From: Dipteris shenzhenensis | Taxonomy: Eukaryota > Polypodiophyta > Polypodiopsida > Gleicheniales | Strand: one strand, 5' to 3' | Assembly (NCBI GenBank): GCA_047967505.1 | Contig: CM106538.1 | Length of the DNA: 64,000 nucleotides | Shown: one piece after another, positions 34,501-46,500 of the stretch | Layout of the letters: each line of letters begins with the position of its first letter | How positions within the stretch are numbered: the stretch's first letter is position 1 | Made by a program: the position numbers and the translations under genes | The notes under the pieces: model-generated | Told to the model about the DNA's origin: nothing | The model's database searches: none | The model's input: only the letters and a program-made list of their open reading frames with translations

Positions 34501-37500
34501 GCATGATGGAGTTTATGGTTTTCAACCTTGTGAGTGACTATCATGAGATTGAAACTGCACTATGTTGTGTTTTTAGAGGATGAGTTTGGGAATGTTCCTG
34601 GATTCATCTAGGTATATGAGTTTAGGGTAAGTGTTGTCAATTGTTATATTGGAGACTTAAGCAGGTTGCTTTGGGGTAATTGTCTGCATAAGAGTTCTCA
34701 GGTATGCCACCAACACAAGCTCTGTTTGCTGAGCCCTCTGTTGCAGAACCCCCCTTGGATCACCACGTACCTCTCGTAGGCTTCAGTAGCTTGCTCTAGG
34801 ATGAACTTTGCATGCTGCTCGCTCCCGCATACACATGTACTGTCCTACTGCCTGTAGGTATGTACCCTGTGAAGTCCAATACTGGCTGAGGGCTGGTTCT
34901 AAACTGAACTAAAGAATGGCCCGTCAATTGGGGCCTATTATAGGCTAAGTAGCCTTTTGGTATGGTCGACGAGACTGATGATATGGTCAAGCAGTCAACA
35001 TATACAGGCTTGGTCGGTTCAGTCTGTGGCGTGTGGAAGGGCTGCTAGCTGACCCTACCATGGGCAGTCTGCTAGTGGTCCTACATCGCTGCAACACTAC
35101 CACCAGGCTCCACCCTTCGCCAACCTGTTACAAGGTGCTAACGACCTGTCAGGTCCATCCCAGGATCTGTATGGGCCTTGCCATGTAGGAGCCCTTTTTG
35201 TTGGCTTTGTACCAGCTCTCTGCCTTCAAATGGGCCCATGGCTGGGCATCTTTCAGCCCCACAGCCAGCTCGAATAACAGGCAATTCACAGCCCTAATGG
35301 AGGTTTATAGGACAGCTAGCTTTGGTGGCTCATGTTGCTGCCCAAGAAGGATGAATAATTACTGCCCATGTGGCAGCCTGTTTGTTGCCCACAGGGCACC
35401 CCCCCCACATGTGCCCATGTGGCACAGTCTAGACCCAACATGCTGTTTGGGGTCAAGCCAGTCTGCTCTGCATTTGGGGGATCACAGGTGGGGCATTGAC
35501 CCTAGATTTCCAACACTTTTGGCTAGGTATTAATTAGGACATCCAAAACCAAATTTGCTCAGTAAAAATAAAGCAGAGCATTTTTAGTAAGGTTGCTTTG
35601 ATTTGAATAAGTCATACCCTCTGCCTCCATTACCATGTCGCCTAGTAGACAACCCGTAAGCTCCTGCGAGCTTCCCCCTCCCCCTCCGTACCTCTACCTC
35701 CCCCTCCCTCGCCATCCCCGCTCACCTCCGTCTCACCCCCCCTCGCACCTCCGCTCACCCTCGCCACGCTCACCCCCCCCCCCCCCGCTCCGTCTCTCCC
35801 CCTTGCCCCTCCGCTCCACCCCTCCCCGCTCCCGCTCCACTCACACCCCCTCACCCCGCCTCACCCTCCCCGCCTCGCTCCGCCCCCCCTCGCCACGCAC
35901 ACCCCCCCCCCCCCGCTCCGTCTCTCCCCCTTGCCCCTCCGTTCCATCCCTCCCCGCTTCCGCTGCACTCACACACCCCCCCCCCCCCCCCCCCCCCCCC
36001 CCCGCCTCCCGCTCCGCCCACCCACCCCTCGCCCCCCGCCCTCGCCCTCTTTCGCCTCACCGCCCCCCCCTCCATTTACTCCCGTCCCCCTTCCCGCTCT
36101 CCGCCCGTCCCTTCGCTCGCTTTTTTTTTTTGGCCTCCCCCGTCCCTTCGCTCTCTCTTTTTTTTTTTTTTTTCCTTCACCCGCCCCCCGTTTGCCTCTC
36201 GCCCCACTCCGCCTCTCCCCTGCCCCCGCTTCCGTCCCCGCCTCCTCTCCACCGCCCCCGATCCCCGCCCCCACTCCTCCACCCCGCGCCATCTCCGCTT
36301 CCTGCCCCCCCATCCCGCTTCCTCCGCCCCCCGCCCTCCATCCTTCCCGCCACACCCAAGCTCCACCCTCCCGCATCTACCCCCCTCCCTTTTTTGGGTG
36401 GCAGCCTTTTCCTCATCGGAAGCCTCGCAGTTTGTCTTGGCGGTGTGGCGGCCCCTTGCCCGGAACCGGAGGCCCAGACGGACCCTCCCTCTCCAGATGC
36501 CTACCGCGTCATCCTGATAGAGCAACAATCATCTCGGGTTCAGGAGGTTGCCAATGACTTTGCCCTTACCTCTGTTTATGGCAGAGTCATTGGACATTCC
36601 TCCTCCAGATCAGCCATTAGGGACTGCCACCCTCATGCTAGAGGACGGCCATATTGAGGAGGTGGCCCTTATGGGAAGGGGCATCTTCTGGCTCAAACTC
36701 TCCAATGTGAAAGCGGCGAGCAAACTGATTGCTGGCTCCCCCACGACTGTGGATGGAAAGATTGTCATGATAGTCCCGTGGTACCGCGGATTTAGCGCGG
36801 TGGATTTTGATGCTCGGTTCCGTATACCTCGTCATCCAGTGACGCTAGTTTTTCCAGGTCTTGCTGCTGAGCTACGGCCGATTGTCAGGGACCTGGGCTC
36901 CCACTTTGGCTGGGTTATGCACGATACTTTCGCCGATGCGGTGACTACGGCAGGAGCCCCCCGAGTCCGTGTGGCTGTGGCGGATCCTGTGACTCTCCCG
37001 ACAGTGATCGAGATCGTGACAGATGCCGGCAGCATCACTTAGAGCATGGTAGTCACCGGACAGCCAGGGCAGTGTTTGAGGTGTCACGGCTTCGGGCACC
37101 TGGCGGCTGTTTGTCCACGCTTCGCTAGCTCTTCTCGACCCCCCCCGCCCCCCCCTCGCCGCCCCCTCCCCCCCCCTCCGGGCAGCCACGCCAGGAGGAG
37201 CAGAGGCAGCCGGAGCCCGGACCAGAGTTAGCTGGCGGCTGGACTGAGGTTAGAAGGAAAAGGGGAAAGAACAAGAAGATTTCTGATAAAGGCAAAGAGG
37301 CTGAGGTTACCCAACCTGCAGTTGCACCTCAGAGACCTGACAGGCAGCCGCCCCAGGGACCTGGGAGAGCATCTTCTTCGACGGTAGCCAGCCCTCCACG
37401 GACTCAGGTCCCCCTCTCCTCCTCTCCCCAGCCTCTTCCTATTCAGCCCCAGGCCATCCCCCATCTGCACCCCACTTCTCCCGACCCGCAGCTTCAGCCC

Positions 37501-40500
37501 CCCCCCCGTCCTCCTCAGTCTTCTCCCCCTCCTTCTCAGCCCCAGTTCCAGATGCATCCCCATCCCTCCCCCCCCCCCCCCCCCGCCTCTTTTAGCTCTC
37601 CCGCAGATCTAGTTGCACCGACGATTCCTCAGCCGAGGGCAGCCCCCCGATCCCCCTCCTCCTCCTCCTCCACTAGTCGCCCCTGAGGAGTCTGTGTTGC
37701 CTATTCCCCAGCCTCCTCCCCCTCCCCCTCCGCTGGCAGGACACCCTGAGTCTACACCTTCACCGGAGCAGGCTTCTCTGTCCGCTAGCCCCTCAGTAGC
37801 AGACTCCGACGGGCCTCAGCTTCAGGAGAGAGAGCTCCCCCGTGACTTTTACAGATCTGGCCCCTGGGACTACTTGGATGTGGCCGACCTCGGGACTTTC
37901 CCTGCTTGCCTCGACATCAGTATCTTCCTGCTCCGCAAAGGGGCGGATGGGAAGATAGCCGCCTTGGCCCCCAGGGATGGCCCTAGCTTTGCTTTCACGT
38001 TCCTTAGCGACGGCACCGAGACCTGGACAGACGACTCGGTATGGGAGGCTCTCAGGGAGCAGACACATGCTCAGGTTTGCTCCTGGATAGGCCCGTCCGG
38101 TGGGCAGCTTCTCGAGACTTAGTGGTCCGAGGGTGACGTGCGCCTGCGGTGGCGTTGCGCCGCCAAACGCTTCAGACTGATTGTGATTCTCAGGGCCCCC
38201 CTGTCTTGGCCCCTCCCCCAAGATGTCAGAGCCTGGACCCCTCAGAAACTCCGCGCTTTCTACGGTATGACCACCTCAGAGATCTCGAGCTGGCTCGAGA
38301 AAGCTTTCGTTCATGGTACCAAAGGCCTCTCGCCTTTGCTGAAGGTGTTGAAGGACGGGCAGGATGACCCCGCCTCCCCCTCCAAACCTTCCCATAAGCG
38401 TCAGCGTCTCCACTCCGAGATGTCAGCTTCTTCTTCGACTTCGACCGTGAGCAGACAGCTGTTCGCAGCCTCCCAGCCCTCACCATGAGCCTACACCTCG
38501 TTTCCTGGAATGTGAACGGGTTTCACTCTTCTGGAACCCGTGGTCCTAGGAAGCTCATTTTGAGACAGGAACTTCAGCCAGCAGTGATAGGTCGTTTGGA
38601 TGTACTTCTGCTCCAGGAGCACAAGCTTTCTGCGGCTCACTCCCGCAGATGCGAGAAGATTCTCCCTGGACGTTCTCACACTTATTGGGAGCCCTCGATC
38701 GGCGCACTGGGGCGGAGTGGTGGTGTTTGTACCTCCGTGGGCGAGCAGCTAGCCCAGGGAGTTTTCGGTCATGGCACGCTGATTCCAGGCCGTGCCCTTT
38801 GGGTAGGCCTGGAACTGGAGGGATCCAGAGTTGGAGTCCTCAACATTTATGCTCCCACAGATCTCCGTTGTAGAGCCACCTTCTGGAAGACACTTACAGG
38901 GATTCTCCCAGACATGGATTCCTGGATTGTTGGAGGTGACTTCAACAATCTGGAGACCTTGGAGGACCAGCAGGGCACAGGACCGGAGTTTACAGGTATG
39001 TCTCAGGCAGAGCAGTCAGCTTGGGACTCTTTTATCTTTGCGACAGGAGGAAGGGACAGTTGGCGAGACCCGTCCTTCCAACGCTGGCACGGGAGCTTGG
39101 ACTTTTCGTGGGGCTTCCGCAGGGAAGGAGGCAAACTCCTGGAGAGGCTGGATAGATTTTATGTGAGTGATTGGGCCATCGGCAAAGGCGGTCAGGCGGG
39201 TATAGTTCCAGGGACGACACTGTCCGACCATGCGCCTGTGGTCTTATCATTAGATTCGGCAGCTCAGTCCCTTCCCCCCCGCTCATGCCGGATTCCTGAC
39301 TCCATTTTCTCGAGGGAGGATGTGCGCAGCAGTATTTGCAGTCTTTGGGACAGAGACTGGGGCGAGTGCGTGGATCTGGTTGGCTCGGTGGCGCAGGCTT
39401 TGCAGGAGTCCAGCCAGATCTGCCAGCTTGCAGCCCTACAGGTTCGACAGGATTGGTGGGGCAGAGAGAGAGCTCTTCGGAGGGACCTCGCCTCCATTCA
39501 GCGACTCCAGCAGGCTTCCCCGGGCTCGGAGGAGCTTCGGATCCAGGCCCTTCGAGCCAGAGCCCTTCTGGAGGAGACACTCCAGCGTCGCTCAGAGTTT
39601 TCCTATCACGCCTCTCTCTCCTTCTGGGCCCGGAAGGGTGACCGGATGTGCAGGGAGTTCTTCAGGACGCATGGCCAGAGAGCTGCAGGTGATCAGCTTC
39701 GGAGTCTCAGGACAGCGGATGGTCACATCGTTACGGATCCGGGGGAGGTCTTGGGGTTGGCCACTGACTTCTACAGGACCCTCTTCCAGCAGGAGCCGCT
39801 TGCCCCTCGTACTCGACGTGACCGTGAGGAGGTGTGGAGGCACATTCCATCCCTGGTCCACCCTAGCATGCAGGCGACGTTGTTGGCACCGTTCACCATG
39901 GACGAGATGTTGGAGGCCTTGATGGCCATCGACGGACAGAAATGCCCAGGTGAGGATGGGCTATCCCGGGCATTCTTCACCTCCTTCTGGGACCAGATCC
40001 ATCAGCCCCTCCTTGCAGCTCTGCAGAGGATTTTCAGCAGTGGTCAGATGCCAGAGAGCCTTTCCTCGGGACTGATTTGCCTCATCCCGAAGGGAGGAGA
40101 TAGACAGGAGATCCATCAGTGGCGCCCGATCACTCTCCTTACCACTGCCTACAAAATCCTCGCCAAGATGATCAGCGCCAGAGTTCGGCCTCTACTTCCA
40201 GACCTCATCCATGACACTCAGACAGGCTTTGTCCAGGATCGCAGTATCCTGGATAATGTCTTCACCTTCTCAAAGGCGGCGGAGTGGGCTCAGCACAGCG
40301 GATCACACCTTGCCATTCTACTTCTCGACTTTGAGAAGGCCTACGATCGAGTGGACTGGTCCTTTTTGGAGGGGACTCTGGAGCGGCTAGGTTTCCCAGC
40401 AGGTTGGATTCAGGGTATCTCAGCTTTGTACAGGACAGCTTCTAGCAGGGTCATCATTGGAGGCAGGATGGGTGAGCGCTTTAGCTTGGAGAGATCAATG

Positions 40501-43500
40501 CGTCAGGGCTGCCCCCTTGCTCCTTACCTGTTTCTCTTCTTCGCCGAGGCTATGACTTACTACCTTCGGGCGAGGTCTACAGGGATCAGGGGTGTTCGCC
40601 TTCCACTCCGAGAGGACACGGAGCTTTTGGACTCGGAGTACGCAGATGATACAGCCCTATATGTCCAGGACGATGAGAGGATGCTAGAGAGGGTGCGGAT
40701 GGCCCTGGAGGTCTTCTGCTCGGCCGCTGGTGCGAAAATCAATTGGAACAAATCAGTTGGTTTTCTCACAGACCCCGGGGCGTGTTCTCAGTGGGGGAGG
40801 TTTTTGGGTTTCAGATGGATTCCACGGGGACAGACAGCTAGATATAATTAGCACTGTTTTTTTGGCAAAAGTAAGGTTGCTTTAATTTAGTTCTTTCATC
40901 TCTCCCATTGCTTTCTAAAGAAGTCCATAGCTCTTTCCATTTCATAGCATTTCTTGTTTGTCTAAATTTGTTGGTAGATTTCTTACTATGAGAGCTTGTA
41001 TTATGGTCCAGAATTGCATCAATAGTTGAGACCTTGAGTCTATAGTTTGTTGAAGGTGAGAAAGTCAATCCAAAAGTACGAGAGTCTTCCAAACTCAAAA
41101 GATTGATGAATGTTCCAAATTTGTCACTGAGATATTGTGACCATTTACTTCATAGATTTGGTGAGCTTCCTTACAAATAAGCTCTACTTGTAGGACTTTG
41201 AGTACGTGCAAACTTTCATGTTGGTTGATTTAATGAAATGTCTACTTGAAAGTATGAGAAGATATTCTCAGACTTGATCATGCAAACTTTCATGTTTATT
41301 TTTACAAAATGACTACTTAAAAGTGTTGTCTAATATGAGAAGATATTCTCATAAATTTGATTGAACCACTACCTCTTTTACATAGACCATAAAGAATTCT
41401 TGATGTGAAAGAAAGCCTACTCATCACACAATAATTCAAGAGCATTTAGTTAAGGGAACGGATGGTTCAAGTGAAAATGCTACATGGAAAAGTGTAAGCA
41501 AACTTAGAGAAAGGTTTTCAAATAGGATATAAACAAATTTTGAGGTGAAGTGAATAGTACTTCACCAAAAAGTGACAAGGGTGATGACTTTCTTAGTGAT
41601 TGTTATGCCTTACGATTGGGCATAGGAGTAGTGAACCATGGGTTAAACCAATGGCTGTAAGTTAGTATAGGAATGTTAGATTAAGGTGGCCTTGCGGTGA
41701 GCACCAAAAGTTAGTGAGGGGTTCATTATTAAGAGAGGACCCCTAGGGGGCAAGATCCCTTGAGAGAGGGTCACCCATGGGTTGTAGGTTTTACTGAGGG
41801 GCATCCACCTAAGGTTTCTAAGGCCTTCTCCAAGGTGGAAAGACATGAAAACATACGATGCCAAATAGGACACGTGACTTTGGGAGGTAAATGCAATGGT
41901 TTTGCCACCTAGGCCTAGGATGAAAATTCATGAGCTTGAGTGGATGTTAAACATCCTTGCCAATCTGACCATGAGAGAGAGGCGGCCTCCCATGTGTGGC
42001 CCAATTAGCTTTAAATACCTGCATATGATATTGAGATATCCTTGATCCAATGTATTGAGAAGCTCAAACTCCTCATGGTACCCTTCAAGAAAGCTAAGTC
42101 CTTCTTGCAATCCAAGAGCAAGATCATAAAAGGGCATGACTCATATCAAGCCTAGTTTGTGGCCTTCTGGAAAGTGAATATATTATCTAGGATACCATGC
42201 TCCTAAACAAAATCTAACTATCTAGCATGCGTGAGATTTGGGAGAAGAGGCCGTTGACACAGACTCAAGCCCTTGGCCAATATCTTATAGGCTGGGGTAA
42301 TTAGTCGCCCGTGGCGGGTATTTGTTGTATCCCCCATCTTTGGGGTCAGGCATGACTAGCCCTAGGAGAGGGAATGGGCCATCATAACCTAAAATGAAGG
42401 TCTCCTCAAATGCATGGTGAAGCCGAGTTCAGAGCATGCCCTCAAGGGCATTACTATGCTGGTAGACCTCACACATCTTAGCATTAGTGAACTATGCCTA
42501 TAGACGGCTAATGCCTCTACCTATAGAGTAGTGGTCTCTGCTTGACAAAACTGGCTGTTGAAAGAGTGGCTATATCAAGGATCTCAATAGGGTGGTGTGC
42601 AGCTGTCCTTGCTCATCTTGTAGGTGCTCTAACTACATGGCTTGTCATCATATCCACCTACTGCGCCCACTGAGCTTAGGAAGAATGGTAAGTGTACTCT
42701 GCCCATATGGCCTCTACTCTGGTTGGTACAGTTTTGCCATACTTACGGAGTCAAAGGTGCCACTCCCTGAGTCTCTCAATAGAAACGAGACCTTTCCAAA
42801 TGGAGAACCAACCTCATGAACTAGGATGTTTACATGGGAGAGTTGAACAAGCCATGTAAGGGTGGCCTGATATTGGGGCATTGATGGGAAAAAATAGATC
42901 AAGACAGTAGCGTTGTAAGGCTTCAAATGAATCCCCGTGTGGAGATGCGGAAGCAATCTTGAACAAAACTATTGAGAAGGGGGCCAGACATTTGCTAAAT
43001 GGAAAAGTCTATGAATCATGTGGTGACTGCCTAAGCATAGAAATGATAAATTAGGAAGGGAAATTAATTGTAGCCATTTGGAAGCATAGGTGACTAAAGT
43101 CATTTTGGTCCGATCCAAGGGACTAGAGAAATCATTAGGTTAGAACTTGTGCGCAAGCAAGCCATGCCAAAACACTCAAGTTGGATGTGGAAGAAAACTT
43201 AATGCAGGGTTTGGAAAGCTGTAATACCTGTGGGGCCTAGCACAGGATTGAATCAAAGATTTTATGAAATACATACATTTTCCTGATTTTTATAATCTTG
43301 CTTTAAAATTTGAGGCTCCTTTGTGAGTTCAAAGTATGGGTCTTCTTGAACCCAGCTGGAGCAAACTAACTCCTGCATTCTATGCAGTAAATGGAATTTA
43401 TTCCTGTAAATAATCGACCCTATTATATTTTCCATCTGCGCACAATCTTAGGTGTAAGATTCTTTTTTGAGTGAAAAATCTTGGTCTCATTGTAATGTAG

Positions 43501-46500
43501 CTGGACAAGAAAAGATGCATTTTCTGTTTTTACATACAAAGAAGCCTGTCAAGCCATTCGGTTTGCTTCAAAATTTAAAACGCTCCTTAATTACTTTAAA
43601 TCACTGCAAGCGAGGCATCATCTATTAGGACTAGATATGTTTTAAGTGAGTTCATGTTCATGGAAGTTTGTCAACTCTGATATCTAGTCTCACTATTGGC
43701 TTTTGTGATCCTGTTGAAAACCTAGCCTTTTGATTGGGAGGGAGATGTACGTCCTCATCTTGAGCAAAAGGATCTCATCATCTATGAGATGCATGTACGG
43801 GGATTCACGCGCCATAAGTCCAGTAATGTTGCTCATCCAGGGACTTACCTGGGACTGGTAGAAAAGCTCCACCACCTCAAGGTTGGCGCCCCTTTTTTGT
43901 GTATTCATGGAGTGTTGACTTTTTGAGTTTTGACATTTAGGCAGCTACATTTGAAACAAAAAGGTGCTTATATTCCTGATCAGCTAGTTTAATGTGAGTT
44001 TACTATCTGTGAAAACATGCTTGTGATTGACCATCTTGTTTCTCATGGCTTTAATATCTTCCCACACCGTTTTGTTGTATTAGCAGGAATTAGGCATTAA
44101 TGCAATTGAGCTCATGCCATGTCATGACTTTAACGAGCTTGAGTATTATTCATACAACTCAGTGATGGGAGACTACAAGTAATTGACTGATGCCGACTAT
44201 TTTGCCACCGATTCGTGATGTTAGTTGAAAGCTTTCTTTAACCAAATCATAACCATCACTGTTATTTATGGCTTGGGGCTGTGCACAGGATGAACTTTTG
44301 GGGTTATTCCACTGTCAACTTCTTTTCACCTATGATTCGGTATGCAGCATCAGGAAACCGTAATTGTGGTCTTGATGCAATAAAAGAATTCAAAATGCTT
44401 GTCAAGGAAGCACACAAACTTGGCATGGAGGTATTGAACTGCAAACCAGAGTGTCTATGCAATGTATATACTGGAATTTAAGATAAACTTTATGCTGGAA
44501 TCTAAGATAAGATTTTACTGTTGGTCTGAAGAGCCAGGGAAATAAAGATTTGTGCATAGAGGTGCTGAATATATGTCGGGTGTCAATCTAGCTTCTCATA
44601 GTCGAAATCCAAGTTAGAATAGCCTGGGGTGTTTTTGAATGAAGCTATGTGTGTGGGGATGCATTTTGTATGTTCAACTACACACTTTAAAAGAAGAGTG
44701 ATATATTCCATTCAAAACAAATCATATAACACGTGGGAGAGAAAGTACTCTATCCCTAGCCTCAACAATATGGCAAAAAGGCCAAGGTGGTGGACTAAAA
44801 TGCCACGACATCCCAAAAGGAGTCAAATGAAAAAACAATGAGCAGTCCCATGTCCTCATGAAGGATATAAGTCTCCCACGAGCTGCCAAAGAGGCGCCTG
44901 TACACCGCTCCCACTGACTCCAGAGAGTGAAGATAATCTCCGCCCAAATGGAAGCGAGAGTGTTAGCCTCCGTGTATGTTCAACTACACATTTTAGATTT
45001 TATCTCAAAGATTCAAGAATTAATAAAGTTCGGCTGGTAACTTTTCAGGTTTTTATAAATATGAAATAAATCCTACGTTTTGCTATTAAAGGGTGTTTTT
45101 GTTACAATTATTATCATATTCTAGGCAGTGGCCAATGTATTGTAATAAGTGGGTTAGGGGCACTTTTCCCTCTTTGAGGTTTTTCCCCCTAATCATTGTC
45201 CAATCCCTAACTATGGTTAGTGAATAGGATAGGGTTTTGTCACTTAGACAAAACCCCTCACTTTCTTTTTGTACTTTCATTTCAGTCCACTATTCAGTAC
45301 ACTTACATATTGCACACTCTCACTCTTGCTCATCACTACTCTCCATTGTGCTCACATTTGGTATTAGAGCAGGTCCTTCCTGCCTGACCTTCTGCCTCCA
45401 TCCCGTCCGTATGATTCCATACGTTCTCCATCGCCAGCAGATCTGCACCACTGTACTATTGTACGGATTTTGGCCCGCATTGTGTACACAAGCGTCATCT
45501 TGCCATACTATTGCAGGCCCATACCAACTGTTACTACTGCGCTGTATGTGCCAGCGCCGTACATTCTGTCAGTCCGTACGGGCTGACAGTTCCGACCGTA
45601 CGTGTGCCGTACGTACACCGTGCCACCAAGCCGTACCTGCTCTTTGCAGCTCCCGTCTGTACAACCTATTGCTCACACGTGCAACTTATATTTGCTCCAT
45701 ACTGATTGTCCATACAGCCAACAAATAGTTTGTCATACAACAATACCTGATACTGTGCAGCAGTTGGTCTTGAGGTGAAAATTGTAGGAACAATTTGGGA
45801 ACTGGATGCTATTGAGTAAGAAATTGCCAATTGTTTGTGAGTCATTGTTGGGCCGAATTTTTGGGGACATATCTGTTGCATTAAGTCATTGTTTGAATTA
45901 GATTCAAGCAAATTTGGGGGTAGATTTTTGCACATTTGCAGGTGTTGAGCACATTTAGGAATTTGACAGACAAATTGCAAATTTGGGGCTTTCAGTCAAT
46001 TTGTCCTCTTTCGGTTGCAATTTCACCCCAAAATTTGGGGCTTTCGGTTTTCAACTGCAATTTCAGGACTGGATGGATATCCTGGTCCTGGTTGTCTGGG
46101 AAGGAAGCATACTCCTCCAATTGATGCGGCTGTTCTAAGAATTTGCAAGCAGTTTTGGACTCGGTGTGAGTCAATTTGCAGACTTTTGTCATTTTTTGCA
46201 GATTTTTTGGGCATTTGCATAGCATTGTGGTGCATGTCAAGCCTTGATAGGTTGTGACAGTATTTGTCAATGTGGGCAGATTTTCTTTGGCAGACTCTAA
46301 TTGTGCATTTTACATCCCAGAAAGGGATTTTCTTGTTCAGTTTGCTGTGTTTTTTGAGTTTATCTGGCAAAAATGGTTCCAAACAACCCCAATGAGGTGT
46401 TTGGAGTCCTCACACAGGAGGATAAGTTGGATGACACCAACTACTCGTTGTGGAGTTTTATGGTACGCAACATCTTGGTTTGCAGACATCTCTAGGCTTA

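Larger units (their letters stand above)
35605..40869 (+). mobile_element. LINE-A: L1-type non-LTR retrotransposon, 3'-truncated, GC-rich
   Basis: A 5.3-kb insertion between 19-bp target duplications has a C-rich 5' region, ORF1 (DUF4283-like plus zinc knuckle) and ORF2 (endonuclease plus reverse transcriptase). GC content is far above the surrounding intron. ORF2 is open for 788 codons, so the insertion is probably recent, but it stops soon after the YADD box and there is no poly(A) tail. ORF1 is interrupted by stops and frameshifts at C-runs. It lies in sense orientation in ISA1 intron 3. Confidence 0.85.

Noticed and set aside
35635-36657. 340-codon Pro/Arg/Ser-rich frame
   Set aside because: It results from a C-rich pyrimidine tract with no stops in several frames; no domain and no plausible protein composition.
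39032-39922. Long frames on both strands within LINE-A ORF2
   Set aside because: They are shadows of the GC-rich ORF2, which has clear endonuclease and reverse transcriptase motifs.
42592-42956. Possible gene in intron 3 (frames on both strands)
   Set aside because: Short, overlapping, without a start context or domain; more likely old repeat DNA.
45237-45728. 163-codon frame in the Copia-2 leader
   Set aside because: It crosses the LTR end and primer-binding site, is Cys/Ser-rich without domain, and is explained by leader DNA.
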